64,000 nucleotides of DNA from Phlebotomus papatasi (lineage: Eukaryota > Arthropoda > Insecta > Diptera > Psychodidae). The stretch is from the NCBI RefSeq assembly GCF_024763615.1, contig NC_077222.1, positions 32,240,001 to 32,304,000 of the forward strand. The letters are read 5' to 3'. Position numbers and translations under genes: made by a program. Positions 22,000-33,989 of this stretch are shown here, piece by piece; positions within the stretch are counted from its first letter, which is position 1; each line of letters starts with the position of its first letter. The notes below the pieces were generated by a model, which saw only the letters and a list, made by a program, of their open reading frames with translations, was not told where the DNA came from and ran no database searches.

Positions 22000-24220
22000 T
22001 AATGAATTATTTTCAGGAATACTGAGAAGAGTTTTAGAGAAATACAAAATTTAGAGCTCTAGTCTCAGACGAAGTACCTTATTTGAGCCAATCCCTTACA
22101 ATAAAATTCATCGACTTGCTTCCGTTCCCGGTCATTTAAATAAAAAAATAAAAGCAATAAAAAATTGCACTTCAGCATTGTTCTTCAATAAATCATTTCG
22201 TTAAAGTTAAATTATATCAATTTTCTTTTCACGAAAAGCCCATTACATTTTTAACCATAATTTTGGTAAATGTTTCATTTTTATTGTGGCACATAAAAAT
22301 TATTACACAATGCAGACAGCTTTACGGGAAAGTTGTCGAAAATTTTGGGGAAAAAATTGGGTGAGTTAAACTGAAAAAAAAATCCATTGAGATTTTAATT
22401 CAAAAAGTTATAATTAGTTTTTTTTTCAAACATTCCATCCCGAGTTTGTTTTACGCATAGGGAAAGCACTTTATCCTGAGGGTGGTCAAGTTGGTGATAA
22501 AAAAATAACCATCCATCAAATTTTTATCTCTCAACAGACAGCGTATTTGATTAACCTGTCCTGCGTAGAAATGAGAATGTCCTGTAATACCACAATAATG
22601 CCACAATATATGAATGAACATTTTACATATAAAATAATTATTAATAGTCCCTAAGCACTATAGTTTGCAGAGGGAAAAATAAAAATTATTCATCAATTAT
22701 TAATAGTATTAATAAGCACTTAAATACATAAACGTGTGTGAAATTAATTTCTATGCCCGGGAAAATTGAATGATGGTGGTGAGAAGGGATGAAGTTTGAA
22801 CCCTCAATGATGAACTTTTTGTCAATTCGAGGTGAGTACCACCCCCTCAACGTCAAATAAAATTGCTAATAATTAAATGATCCCAAATGTAGTCATCTAT
22901 CGTAGTTTCGCACACCCAGACTCACCCTTTTTAGCCCCAGTGAGCATTCAGTCTGTTCCGCCTTTTCATTCTATTAATATAAATTTCCAATAGGGCTCGG
23001 AAGGGGGTCTGCGGGGCAAATGAGGATGTGACACAGTTTGAAATAATAATTCGCGATTAATATATTATATGCTCTCACATTATTAATACCTCTCAATATT
23101 CAGCACAGCACGCAAACAGAAATTTTCTCTGTGGTAAATGAACTAATAACTAGAGATATATTAATTCATTTTATGTTTTCATAGTGAATTTTGATAATTG
23201 GGGGTTTTCTCTTAAGCTTAGAGGAAAGCTTTATCTGCTTTATCTGTATTTGCAGATAGCTTTAATAAAAAAAGAAATAAATGGAGACTTGATCCATTTT
23301 ACTCTAGAAAATATCCTAATAATATTTTTAAAATATTAAATAAAGTCAATGCTTTTTCTTCCATAACATTCTCCATTTTATACATAAACTAGGAAATAAG
23401 AAAGAATTGACATTAATTTTAAATTTCACCTTTGATTTATAATAGTTATTCTGGTTGCCAATCTCTTTGTTTTATAGAAGTATTTTTTTAAGTTTCAAAA
23501 ATGTTTATTAACCGATCCTTTTATGAATGTCGTAATAATACGCGTATCTGAAATCCCAATTTGTTTTAATAACATATTTTTTAATTATAATTGAAAGACC
23601 AGAAAAAATTATTGATGAGATTTTTCGAATGAAAATTTTAAAATTATTGAGTATATATTGAATAGAGTTATTGTAAAATTGTTTGAATGCATCGAATTGG
23701 ATAAATTGAATTATTAAAATTTAATTTGTACTGAAATTAAAACAATTATTTCCAATACTAAATGTAAATTCGATTCAAACAGTTGCTCAAAAAATATGAT
23801 ATAATTCGTAGTTTGAGGAGTTCTTGTAGAAAAAATCATAATAAAATTTCGGACACAGTAAAAGTTTAAGACAAATGGTTTTTTTTTGCTTAGTTTCTGA
23901 GATCTTGAACAAATGCATCAATTCGAGCTGTGTACTCACAATTTTCATTCTTCATGCAAACCTTCATTTTCATAATGAATTATCAAATTCTAACAATTGG
24001 AATCCCGCAAAGGTTAATCTCTTCTCATTTTTAAAGTTTGTACTATCCGATCTTTTAGATTACCTTATTAATTCCTACAACTTCAAAAATCAGGGCAATC
24101 ATAAAGATTTTTACGGATCCTTACAGGAAAAATATCTTAGATCATCCTACACTCATAGGATTAAAAATCTAACTTACTATAAATATAAATTCACTTTTTG
24201 CAACAAATATTGATGACGAT
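22000..24220. other. unique intronic or intergenic DNA with a GC-richer patch
   Basis: No gene was seen. The patch at 22740-23110, with CCCGGGAAAATTGAATGATG and CACCCAGACTCACCC, is unique and less AT-rich, and is a candidate conserved noncoding segment. The 112-codon frame at 23875-24213 has AT-driven composition, no motif and no splice sites. Confidence 0.4.
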
Positions 24221-24227
24221 TGAAGTA

Positions 24228-24564
24228 CAGTAGAGCCTCGCTATAGGCCATATTTGGTTCCAGATTTGACACTTGGGTCGCACTATAGTCCATATCATTT
24301 TTAAAAATTATCGACGACTTTTAGTATTGAAATTGCTCGACGACTTCACTTTCTTTGCGATTGTGGTACTTGTCCTCGCTCTCTTCATTATGGATCACAA
24401 TTATCACAACTACTCAATAAAGTTTGCCAAAAATATTAAAATAATTATGACAACATTGCATGTCGCGTACTAAAAAACATAACCTAACTCAAAATCAGTG
24501 TTTTGAAATCAACGGTCGATAAATTGTGGACTATAGAGCGATGGTCTATAGCGGGGTTCTACTG
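24228..24564. mobile_element. TIR element, CAGTAGAGCCTCGCTATAGG ends, TA target duplication
   Basis: CAGTAGAGCCTCGCTATAGG on the left is matched by CTATAGCGGGGTTCTACTG on the right, with TA on both sides. Sequence length is 337 bp. CAGTRGA-type ends with TA duplications are characteristic of pogo/Tigger-like members of the Tc1/mariner group; the assignment is inferred. Confidence 0.85.
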
Positions 24565-24829
24565 TATCAAGAATACCAAAATTCGAAATGGCAGAACAAT
24601 TAGCGCTACAACGGCGAGTACGTGAAATTGCACTTTAGGCTCCCGGTAGATTTTCGAATAGGTTTGGCTTGACTTTGTCTAAAGCATTTACAAACACCTA
24701 TAATATAGAGCAGAAAAAGAACATGCTGGAGCTGGACAGAATTTCACGAAAGTGAGTTTTCTTGTGAAAGAGTATTCAAGATCTAACGAACTATGCAAAA
24801 AGCAATTCATTATTATTCACACAAATAAA

Positions 24830-25665
24830 TGTATCTCCGAAACAAACCATTAGGGAGCATCTAAACGGGGGGATTTTATTTCGAAATCGCCATTTTGACA
24901 CAAAAGTCCCCCACTGAGCTTTAGACCGGTGCATTTTTGCTTATATTTTGGCGCTTAAAATCTCCCTCTTCGAAAGCTTCATTTGTTTATGTTCAAATTT
25001 CAAATATTTTGACATTTTAAGCGATTTCAACTATTTTTTTTTGTTTTTCAAGAGATGTTTTTCTCGTGATCTATTTTCTATCAAAAGTCGAAAAGCAGGT
25101 GAAATAGGGACACGGTATCGATCTCTCTTCTGAATGTATCGTTTAATCTTCTTAATATGGTCAAATTGTTAACTAGACATCATTAAATAGAAATAAAGAA
25201 ATAGTTAATTTATAGAAAAATAAAAATGTACGATATTTTATTAATTTAGCAACAATATTGGCATAAAATACTACGGTAGGACAGTTTTGATATAGAGGAT
25301 GTGTGCCCCATCTCCTCTTCCTTATAAAGTGTTCGTCACCAGGCATATATTTACTTTACCTCTCTTTAACAAATTCTTTGATTGTAAAACACTATGTGAT
25401 TGACATTCGAAATGTTTCGAAATAAAATAGAAAATCTTCCAGACAATTTATTTTAGTTAGAGCACACTTGGAGAATTTATAACAGAAGGTGGAGAAAATT
25501 TATCTCAGGAACGAACCACTAGGGGAGATTTCCCGAGACTCACGGGTGCATAGCACAGTGGGGTGCATTTCGAAATCTCCCCGTATAGAAGGCGCCTTAG
25601 GAGAGGTTTTCCGAGACTCACTGATACAGAACAGTCAGCTGAATTTCTAAATAAACTCGTTTACA
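24830..25665. repeat. cluster of GGGGAGATTTCCCGAGACTC / GGTGCATTT repeats
   Basis: Three related segments recur: CGGGGGGATTTTATTTCGAA (24875), GGGAGATTTCCCGAGACTC with GGGTGCATTTCGAAATCTCC (25535-25590), and GAGAGGTTTTCCGAGACTC (25600). AATGAACCACTTGGAAAT near 41160 is related. It is probably the remains of one or more TIR elements. Confidence 0.5.
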
Positions 25666-26039
25666 ATCGCCTTAGAGGGTTTTCGATAAGGTAGTTTTTA
25701 AATACAAAAAGATATTTAAGACAAAAAGAAACCGGGTATTTTTATTTCGAAAAGAAAGTTTCCAATAAAAAAATATCCTCATTTAAACGAGTGTTGAAAA
25801 AGAGTCAATCAGAAAATTTAAATTTTGCATGTCATTTATAAGTTTCCTGATTAGAAGCTCCGCTTTAAGTGGATTTGCTAATCTATAATCCAAGCGATGA
25901 TGATAGAATTGGGTTAGTAAAATCGGTGTGACTATTCAGCATCAGCATACAGGATGACTATACCTACAAAGGATATGCTGAAAACCCCTTTAACTCTGGA
26001 GAGGTATAAAAGAAAATAGCATTAATTAGAAATTTCGGA

Positions 26040-27000
26040 ATTTACATTTGTCAGAGCACAGTGTTGGAAAATTAAACAGTGAAGGAGTTACTCAGAGAGC
26101 ATCAAAGAGTGAATATTTGCTGTTGAATGTGGTATTTAATGCATGTTGGAATATAATGTGTGTGCTGAGAGGAAGACGTCCATTAAATGAATACTTCATC
26201 ATTTATACTCTTCACCCAGTAGTGCACACATTATATATACAGATTTTCCACCCCATCCTATTTTTTCCACCAAACAGCCCCCTTTAACCAAGCTCTATAT
26301 GTACCTTTGAACCATTCTCAGAGTATTTTCAAGATGAGTTCTTGCGTAACATGAGTTTACTGGTACAATATGGGACAATATGCCTGGGAGGAAAGCTTTC
26401 GCATTACAATATATCTTCCCGGTTGCACCACCATCCCAGAGAGAGAAGGAGAGACTCCACTGTCTTATTTATAGGAGTTTGGGGAGAGCTGATGGTGAGA
26501 TGTGAATGGGGACTAATGTATAGCAAATTCTTGCTTTTCCTCTTTCTCGTATTTACCAAACCGGAGGATAGACAATTAACCTAATTAGTGTTGGTTTTCC
26601 TAAGACAAAAGAGAGATGGATAGAGATTGGAGTTATGTGGTGCAAAAGGGGAGGATGGATCCACCAGATTATTCCACATTGGGTTGCTAAAAAGGCTCCA
26701 AGGGTGGAAAATTTTTGTTGGAGGATTAATTTAGGCATACACCAGTGCCTATTGTGGCTATTCATTGTTGAATGATGATGACGCGGGGGAGTGAAATTGA
26801 AAAGAAAAGAATTACAAGAACAAACCAACCCTCCAACAAGAAAGAGTACTCTAATATTTAAAATTCCTCCATTTCACCGCTTTTTTCCTCCACTTTTTTT
26901 TATTTATTCACGCCAATTCTTCACTGTCTCATTCCCAACCACCATCTAATTTGTCTCAATTTGAAAATGGAAAAAAAATGGGAAGAAAAAACATTTTCTT
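26040..27000. other. unique GC-richer island, no supported gene
   Basis: Overlapping 79-91 codon frames on both strands lack motifs and splice pairing. There are long AT-poor stretches without TIRs. It is a candidate conserved noncoding or old intronic block. Confidence 0.4.
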
Positions 27001-27944
27001 GTGCTATTTAGGTTGAATTTCGCTTTTTAAAGAAATTAAATGATTTTGAAATGCAAAATTATCATAATTAGAAGAATTTCAAAATTTTTATATTATTTGA
27101 CAAGACTAATAGGCTTCGATCAGGCTTTCTTACTTCGTGAAAATCATGAAGACTGAAGACCTCTTTTCTTCTCGATTCATTTAAAACTTATCCGAAAAAC
27201 TAATGACTTTATTTTTTTTATTTTTATAATTTTATCTTACTTTTGCTATGCACAAAAGGATGCAAAGAATATGTCATTACCATTTTTTTTTTAAAAAATT
27301 ACTATGTCTGACTTTAGCTTTATAAGAATTCAGTAAAAATAGCCACACTTGGTTAATTTCAGTCCTTAGTCGGCGCTTCGTTCAATTCAATAATTTAAAA
27401 AATTGCATTTTGTAATTAATAAAAAACAGTAATTAATAAACCACAAGCAATAAGAATTTTATAACACTATGTGTTTTATATGGAGAATGGCAAATTTAAA
27501 ATGCCTAACAAATTTTCATCCTGAAATAAGGAAAATGTACCAAATTTCAGACATTTCACATGATATTTTAAATCCTCAAAGACCGAAATTCTAAATGGAA
27601 TATTTTTAATAAAATACAAATTGATTTTTTTTAAATTTTTTTCCAAAGGAATTATTTGAAAGCTTAAAAATAAGTTTATATATTTGTTTAATATACATAT
27701 ATTTTTTCAATACTTCAAAATTGAATAAAAATATAGATATTTATTATATATTACATCGGACACCAATTTCTTCGGAGTCTATTGGTCTTCTGGCATTCTT
27801 TCTACAGTTTAACTACAGCACCTCGTTCGTAGTGGCTACACTTTTTGTTGTTGTTTGTATTCAACCTCTAGCAAATGAAAAACTAAAAATGTATGAAAAA
27901 CGATTTGCGGAATCTTTTTTTTCCATTTTGTTTTTTACACTTTT

Positions 27945-28475
27945 GTTTTTCCGAGTTTGTCTTTGGAATCTTTGTTTTGGTAATCTTTGTTTTGGTAATC
28001 CTTGTTTTTTGGAAACTTTGTCTTTGGAAGTCTTGTCTTTCATATATTTCAAACAATATATTTTATTAAATAATGAAATTACAACAGTGTTTTGGGAAGT
28101 TTTTGGTTTGGTCCTTTGGGGCAAAAGGAAATTTTCTGTGTTTTGGGAAGTTTGACTTTCGTCATTTGAGGCAAAGGGAAATCTTCTGTGTTTTGGGAAG
28201 TTTTTGGTTTCGTCCTTTAAGGCAAAGGGAAATTTTCTGTGTTCTGGGAAGTTTTTAGTTTCGTTCTTTGGAGCAAAGGGAAATTTTCTGTCTTTTGGAA
28301 AGTTTTTGGTTTCATCCTTTGAGGCAAAGGGAAATTTTCTGTATGACAGACAAAATTTCCGATACTTGTACAAAATGTATGAAAGGCAAGATTTCCAAAG
28401 ACAAAGTTTCCAAAAAACAAAAATTACCGAAGACAAAGATTCCAATGACAAACTGTCCGAAATGTCCTATATTAC
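27945..28475. mobile_element. foldback element with central 51-bp tandem repeats
   Basis: The left arm at 27950-28056 carries TTGTCTTTGGAATCTTTG-type units. The right arm at 28375-28465 carries the inverse (TTCCAAAGACAAAG, GATTCCAATGACAAAC). Between them lies a five-unit array. Arms and array are both built of TTTGG / AAGT words. Long open frames on both strands follow from repeat units divisible by three and from the lack of stop words, and need not be genes. Confidence 0.7.
28087..28340. repeat. tandem repeat, five units of 51 bp (one of 50)
   Basis: Each unit starts GTGTTTTGGGAAGTTTTTGG and ends GGCAAAGGGAAATTTTCT. Unit starts are 28087, 28138, 28188, 28239 and 28290. The unit equals 17 codons. 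On the minus strand it reads as a charged 17-residue motif, roughly R-K-F-P-F-A-x-K-x-E-T-K-N-F-P-K-H. The single 50-bp unit shifts the frame. Confidence 0.85.
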
Positions 28476-29021
28476 AAACTGTACGAAATTATGAACAATG
28501 ACCCTACATATTTAAATTTTTTGTGGGCATTCTTTACACGACACGTTTTGTTTATTATGTGTTTAAGCCTTATTGACGATTTAATAAAATATATCAATTC
28601 GACCGCTCAGAATAAGAAACGAATAACTCGCAGTAGACAAATTTTATAGGAAAGCGGTTTCAAGCTGAGATTTTACATGCAGAGTAAAGGATTTTTGAGA
28701 TTTAAAATCTATTTGGAAAATAATCAAAATTGAACATATCTTAAGGCTAAAGCATAGGATATGTTCCATTTTGCCTCTGAGCTCTACAATTATCTTTCAA
28801 GTACAATAATAACAGGGAAGGTAGAACGTATAAATAAGTATACAAAAAGAGAATAAAACGATTTTTGTAAAAAAAATCTAAATGTTCGACTTATATTCTG
28901 ACAAATAGAATTGTTGTCCTTGTGGTTTCTAACGTTTGCATAATATTCTCAGGAGATAGGAGAAACAATTTCATTCGTCCGTCATAGTACGTGGACAAAT
29001 CTAGTCCTACATTAAGATTTA

Positions 29022-29194
29022 GGGGAAGGTGGGGCAACTTTGATCTGTGGGGCTAGATTGTTATACGAATTTTTCGCCTATTTCTAAATGAAGCTGGTCC
29101 TTATAATTATTTTAAAACCCACTTTTCATTAGAAGTATGCTAAAAAAACGTTTAACAATGTAGACCCAGAACTCAAAGTAGCCCCACCTCCCCC
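29022..29194. mobile_element. MITE, GGTGGGGCAACTTTGA family, TA-flanked
   Basis: TA-GGGGAAGGTGGGGCAACT on the left and AGTAGCCCCACCTCCCCC-TA on the right are inverted. It is a relative of 1304 and 1889. Confidence 0.75.
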
Positions 29195-29284
29195 TACCAT
29201 TAAGGAGTAAGTTACCCTAATACTGTATCAGACAGGATGTGCTAACATTTTCAAATTATCCGTTCATGCATTTTAGTTAATAGC

Positions 29285-29462
29285 AATAAAGCGTTTGTTC
29301 TATGATGCAACGGCCCCTGGTTTAAATCTTCTTTATGTTATGAGAAATGGTTTTTGCCTTTTAAAGTTCAGAAATAATGCTTGAAATATATAGAAATCTT
29401 CCTTACTGGGAGGCTTAGTTCATTTATGGGATATTGTACCGTATTATTATTGTCATAATAAT
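29285..29462 (+). mobile_element. diverged copy of the SINE at 39196
   Basis: TTCTATGATGCAACGG, a degraded CCCTGGTTTAAATC in the B-box position, and the tail GGGAGGCTTAGTTCATTTAT followed by ATTATTATTG align in order with 39225-39455. Its head and A box are missing or diverged. Confidence 0.6.
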
Positions 29463-29599
29463 TTATCGTATCTAATTGACTATCTCTAACTAACAACACC
29501 TTTAGCATCCAAAATTATCTAATAGTTATTTAAAGATAAAATTTTTATTTTATTATTTTCATTAAATAAGTACTTAAAATGGAAATTCTAGCTCCAGCA

Positions 29600-30740
29600 G
29601 AAGCTTCTCATATTTTCCCAAAAATCAATAAATGAAACTTCCCTGATGTGAAATTGAACGGAATCTTCATCAGAAACCCACTTACAGTGGCATTATTGTT
29701 ATTACTGCGGGAGAATTATTGCATCACGCATCTTCGAAGAAGGTATCCTCAATAGGAAGCAGGTGATTGGCAAAGAGGAAAGTGTAGGTGTGGGTGGAGA
29801 ATGCAGAAACCGCGCATAAGTTCTCCTTCAAAGGAAGCTCCCATATAAAACGCGTGTCTAGTGCAAAATTCCTTCCTGACTTCCCTCATTCGCGCGCTGT
29901 TGATACCACTCCACGAGACGCCATGTGCGAGGAGGAATCTAATGCGTTGGAGTTAGTTGCATGAAATTGAGTTATTAATATTATTAAGACGATGCTGTAT
30001 ATGAAGGGTGCACAAAAACCACAGACATCTTAATGGAAATTGTCTGACTTGAGGGTGTTCTGTGCATGAGAATCCGGCTTGTGGAGGTTTTGACGATGCA
30101 AGAGGGGAATGTCGCAAGGATTGAATTGCCTGGGCCCAAAGTCAGGGGATTACGTAAGTGTGTATGTCAAGTGAAATGAAAGGACTCTGCAGATACTTGG
30201 GAAACCTCGCAATGACCACATAAATGATCAGTTTGATGAGGTTTATATAAAATCCCCCAACATACCCATTCTAACCATTATACTGCATGCTAACAGACAA
30301 TTTAAATTTATCACAAGTTTCCACAGAGAAAATTTGAAACCGCCCTCACTGACCCCGCAGAGATTATAAAGAAACTTGGTTTCGAGAACCGCTTTCGTCG
30401 AAAGACACGGATAAAATGATGGAGGAAAATGTTGGTAAGGCGAACAGAGGTAACATAGCACGTAAGATAGGGTAATATTTCATTTATTTTATAGCCCTCA
30501 ACATGAACCCAACTTTCCCAATTCCCCATTATTTGTTTACTTATTTATGCTTTGCTGCAAAGAAAATTGCTCTCACAATGTACACCAAAATTGCTAACAC
30601 ATGCGACAAAACACCTGAACTACCCTAAAAATACGCCAAGAAATCGGCATGGTCTTTTATAAAAGGGGAAGACTTGAATGCAAGGATTTTTTCTCTATAT
30701 TCTTGGGATCAATATGAAGAAAATGTGAATTGAAATTAAG
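29600..30740. other. unique GC-richer island, no supported gene
   Basis: It includes CCCATATAAAACGCGTGTC and TTCGCGCGCTGTTGATACC. No TIR structure is present. Open frames of about 72 codons on the minus strand near 30243-30529 have no motif. It is a candidate conserved noncoding block. Confidence 0.35.
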
Positions 30741-30747
30741 AGACTAA

Positions 30748-31153
30748 CTGTGTTATCACACTTGCACATTAAAATTTTAATATGATTCACATTAATTGTC
30801 GCTGGTGAGAGTCCAAATGTGTAATTTGTGTGTTTGAATCATTTTATATTCAAAATTTGATCTATTTGTTGATAAAAAGGTAGACTTGACCCACAAAATT
30901 TGATACAAATTGATTTATAGCATTAATGTGAAAAATTGATGCGAATTTCTCTTTAATTTTTTAATGTGAAAAATATTTATGCTTTAGATAAATTTAAACT
31001 TATTTTTGCAGGCCAAGTCCACTTCTTTACCAATAAATAGAAAAAACCCAAATAATAAGTGACTCAAAGACACAAATAACATATTTGGACGCTCACAAGC
31101 GACAATTAACGTGAATCACATTAAAATTTTAATGTGCAAGTGTGATAACGCCG
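30748..31153. mobile_element. TIR element, TGTTATCACACTTGCACATT ends, TAA target duplication
   Basis: Left TGTTATCACACTTGCACATT and right AATGTGCAAGTGTGATAACG are inverted. The arms extend about 75 bp, to GACAATTAA...GGACGCTCAC. TAA flanks it at 30745-30747 and 31154-31156. The right-hand part of another copy is at 57545-57825. Confidence 0.85.
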
Positions 31154-31156
31154 TAA

Positions 31157-31274
31157 TGACCCCTATACACATTAGAGAAATTTATGTCCATATTGAAGAG
31201 TTTCTACTACACAGACATAGGGTATTTGCTTCAATATGGACATACATTTCTTTAATGTCTAGACCTAGAGGCCA
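31157..31274. mobile_element. MITE, TGACCCCTATACACATTAG family, TAA target duplication
   Basis: The ends TGACCCCTATACACATTAG and the inverted GTCTAGACCTAGAGGCCA are flanked by TAA at 31154-31156 and 31275-31277. The left TAA is also the right duplication of the neighbouring element. It is related to 10793-10902. Confidence 0.75.
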
Positions 31275-31506
31275 TAAGAAAACAATTTAACCTTGAAAGA
31301 CCATTACAAGAGTAAGAAGTATAACCCAAGGTTATTTATATATTATATGTTTGGAATAACATGTCGTTGATATGAGAAGAAATTGAATATTGCTTTTTCT
31401 CAAAATTAAATAATTTATTAATTTTTTTTGTGAACTATGACTGAAAATTTTACAAATTGATTTAACTCAAGTCTTACAGTACAACTCTGATACTGTACAC
31501 ACATTA

Positions 31507-32094
31507 GGGGAAGATTGGGGCAAAACTTGTCAAAACGCATTTTTAATTCTTTCACGAGCTCTGAGAAAACTGAAAAGTTTTATAATGAGCATATTTTTAT
31601 AGGAAATTTACTGCTCTACAACATTGCAGAAGACTATTTTCCACTATCTCGAAAGAAATGTGATTTTCGAAGCATTTTCTAAAAGTCGATTTTGTGAAGA
31701 TTCTCAAAATTGCTGGGACAAATTTTGTCAGTCTTCGGATAATTTGTGACTTTTTACTTATGCAAACGTTAAAAATATCAAATGGACATATTTTTATAGG
31801 AAATTTAATCCTCTACAACTTTTTCGAAAATAATTTTTCTCTTAACGAGAAATGTGCTTAAATAGAGCTAATTAGTATTGATATTTTCTGTGAGCCAAAT
31901 ATTCCAAAAATAGGGCTCAAAATTTCATTATTTTTTATTTTACAAAATCCTTCCTCGAATCCCTTGAAACTTTGTCAGTTTAAGAAGGTTCATGAAGGCT
32001 ATCTATAATAAAAATTTCAAGCCTCAGTCTATTTTATTTTAGAAAATAGTGAATATTGAAATTTTTGTTTTGACAAGTTTGCCCCAGTCTCCTC
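31507..32094. mobile_element. TIR element, GGGGAAGATTGGGGCAAAAC ends, TA target duplication
   Basis: GGGGAAGATTGGGGCAAAAC on the left and TGACAAGTTTGCCCCAGTC on the right are inverted, with TTGTCAAAAC inside and TA on both sides. Two internal segments repeat TTTTATAGGAAATTTA-T-CTCTACAAC (31601 and 31795). It is 588 bp and non-coding. Confidence 0.8.
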
Positions 32095-32344
32095 TATTAC
32101 TCTTGTAATTTCATTTTATGTTCTTACATAGTGCGCAAAATTTTTATGCATCTATACTATCAGAATCATGCTTTGGCCTTAATTAAAAATAAGTACATTT
32201 ATCAAAAATTATTTTGATATAATTGAAATGTCGCAATAAGTGACTTCTCTGGAATTTAAATGGCTTTGAAGAGGAAGTATACTATATTTGCGAGTTTGTA
32301 GGATATTTTTAAATAAAAAATTATTCTTGTTTTTAAGACATATA

Positions 32345-32576
32345 GGGTAAAGCGGTACAAGTTGGAAAATGGTACAAGTTGGACAGGGCTTTTTTTCTTG
32401 ATAAATTTAGTACTTCATTTTTATTTGTATATTTTTAATGCTTTAGTTTTATAATTTACTTCCTTGTGCTGAAAAACAAATTTTGTACTGTATTTATCAA
32501 GAAAAAAGCCATGTCCAACTTGTACCAGCGAATTGTCCAACTTGTAACACTATGTCTAACTTGTATCACTTTACTC
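32345..32576. mobile_element. TIR element, GGGTAAAGCGGTACAAGTTGG ends, TA target duplication
   Basis: The left side has GGTACAAGTTGG twice and the right side has CCAACTTGTA twice, with TA at each border. The internal stem includes TTTTTTCTTGATAAATTTAG against its inverse. Length is 232 bp. Confidence 0.8.
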
Positions 32577-32799
32577 TACAAAAGGATAAGAGTTCTTCAC
32601 GCCATTCTTTAGATTCAAAATTATCACAAAAATGACTTGTTGTCAAGGTAGTCAATGAAAAAAAGAGAAATTTTAATTTTTCATTTATCTTTTCTTAATA
32701 TTTTGTAATTTTATTATATTTTTCTCATTTAACTCGTATCATCTACATATTCTAATAAAACCAAGGGGTAAGGGGTAACTCATAAACAATCAGAATGAC

Positions 32800-33250
32800 T
32801 CAAGTTTCCGATTTCCTGGGTTCGCTGTGTTCCCCGAGAATTTCTTGAAAATATACCTGAGTTTCCCTGGTTCCCTGAAAAATTCATGTGATACCTAGTC
32901 TTCTCGTGGGTTCCCTGGGCGTTTTTTTAATCTATTAGCTCTGTCGGCTCCCAAAAAAAGTATGCGTACTCCGGGTTTTCTGGGTTCCCCGAGTTTCACG
33001 TGAGTTTTCTGAAAGAGTATGTGTTACTGGGGATCCCTAAAAAAATATAAGGGCTTTTCGGATTCTCTATGGGTTTCCCATGAATTCCCTGAAAAATGTA
33101 TGAGTTTGTCTAGTTCCCTAAAAAATGTATTGGATCTCCCCCAAGATTTTTTGGGTTTCTTGAGTTTCCCGTATTCCTGTGGGTTCCCGATGCTGGGTAC
33201 CTCGTGGGTTCCCTGAATTTCCTGAAAAGATTGAATCAATTTCCCCGACA
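32800..33250. repeat. degenerate minisatellite-like GGGTTCCCTGAAAAAT repeats
   Basis: Variants of GGGTTCCC, CCCTGAAAAAT, TGAGTTT and GAGTTTCC recur about every 20-40 bp without a fixed period. The sequence is GC-richer than its flanks and reads as open frames on both strands (33019-33251), a likely by-product of the repetition. Confidence 0.6.
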
Positions 33251-33269
33251 TGAATTACCCTTTGAAAAA

Positions 33270-33965
33270 TCAATATAAAGAAGAAAAAATCTCAAATTTT
33301 GTCCAAAGCTTTCGACCTTTGGTATGAGTCTTTTTCAATTAAAATATTTTACTTTATTGGGAAACGTCTAATGTCTCCTTACAACTATACATTATAACTA
33401 GTACTTTTCAAATTCTTGAATTCATACATAAAATTATTTTCTTGATTTAAAAAAAAATCTATCGTGTTGTTGGCTTACTCTCAATCGCTTGAGAATATTT
33501 AAAAAAAAGGGTCTGTGGTGCAATTGGTAAGTGCGTGCGGCTCTTGGCCGGTGTGACCCCCGGCTCGACTGTCACAGTTGTGAGTTCGCGTTCCGCCCAG
33601 TGCAAGTGATTGAAGTGTCTGAATGGACATTTTTCACGAAACATTGTAAACTAAATAATACATTTGTAAATCGAACAATGCACAAAATGGCAATAAAAGC
33701 CCGGTACATAGAAATAAAAAATAATAATAATTAAAAAAAATAAAGAAATTATAAATACATTCTCAAGAAATTGAAAAATGCTAGTGATCATTTATAAGTT
33801 GTAAGCTGACGTTAGATGTTTCTAATTAGATAAATAGAAGATTCTAATCGTCCCACTGAGGAAGACCCATATCAAGGGTCAAATGCTCTAGGGAAAATTT
33901 TAGTTTTTTTTTATCCGAGAAAAAAAAACTGCTTTTGACGAACACCAGAAGATCTGAGTCCAATA
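33270..33965. mobile_element. diverged copy of the 62472 element, split by a SINE
   Basis: CCAAAGCTTTCGACC (33303), CACTGAGGAAGACCC (33855) and TTTTGACGAACACCAGAAGA (33935) match, in order, parts of 62640-62965. A tRNA-derived SINE occupies 33508-33760. CTTGAGAAT and its inverse ATTCTCAAG flank the SINE region. Outer ends were not resolved. Confidence 0.45.
33508..33760 (+). mobile_element. tRNA-derived SINE
   Basis: An A box (TGGTGCAATTGG, 33516-33527) and a B box (GAGTTCGCGTTCC, 33582-33594) are spaced as in a Pol III promoter. The head GGTCTGTGGTGC looks tRNA-like, and the A-rich tail contains AATAATAATAATTAAAAAAA. The cloverleaf stems do not close, so it is not a functional tRNA. It sits in an older TIR element. 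Confidence 0.75.
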
Positions 33966-33989
33966 TAATCTGTCAAATACCCTACTTAC

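Noticed and set aside
23875..24213. 112-codon plus-strand frame
   Set aside because: Amino-acid content follows AT composition; no domain; ends just before a TIR element.
28087..28340. CRISPR-like array
   Set aside because: Units are directly contiguous without spacers; a eukaryotic minisatellite within a foldback.
33508..33600. possible tRNA gene
   Set aside because: Boxes A and B are present but acceptor and anticodon stems do not pair; SINE head.
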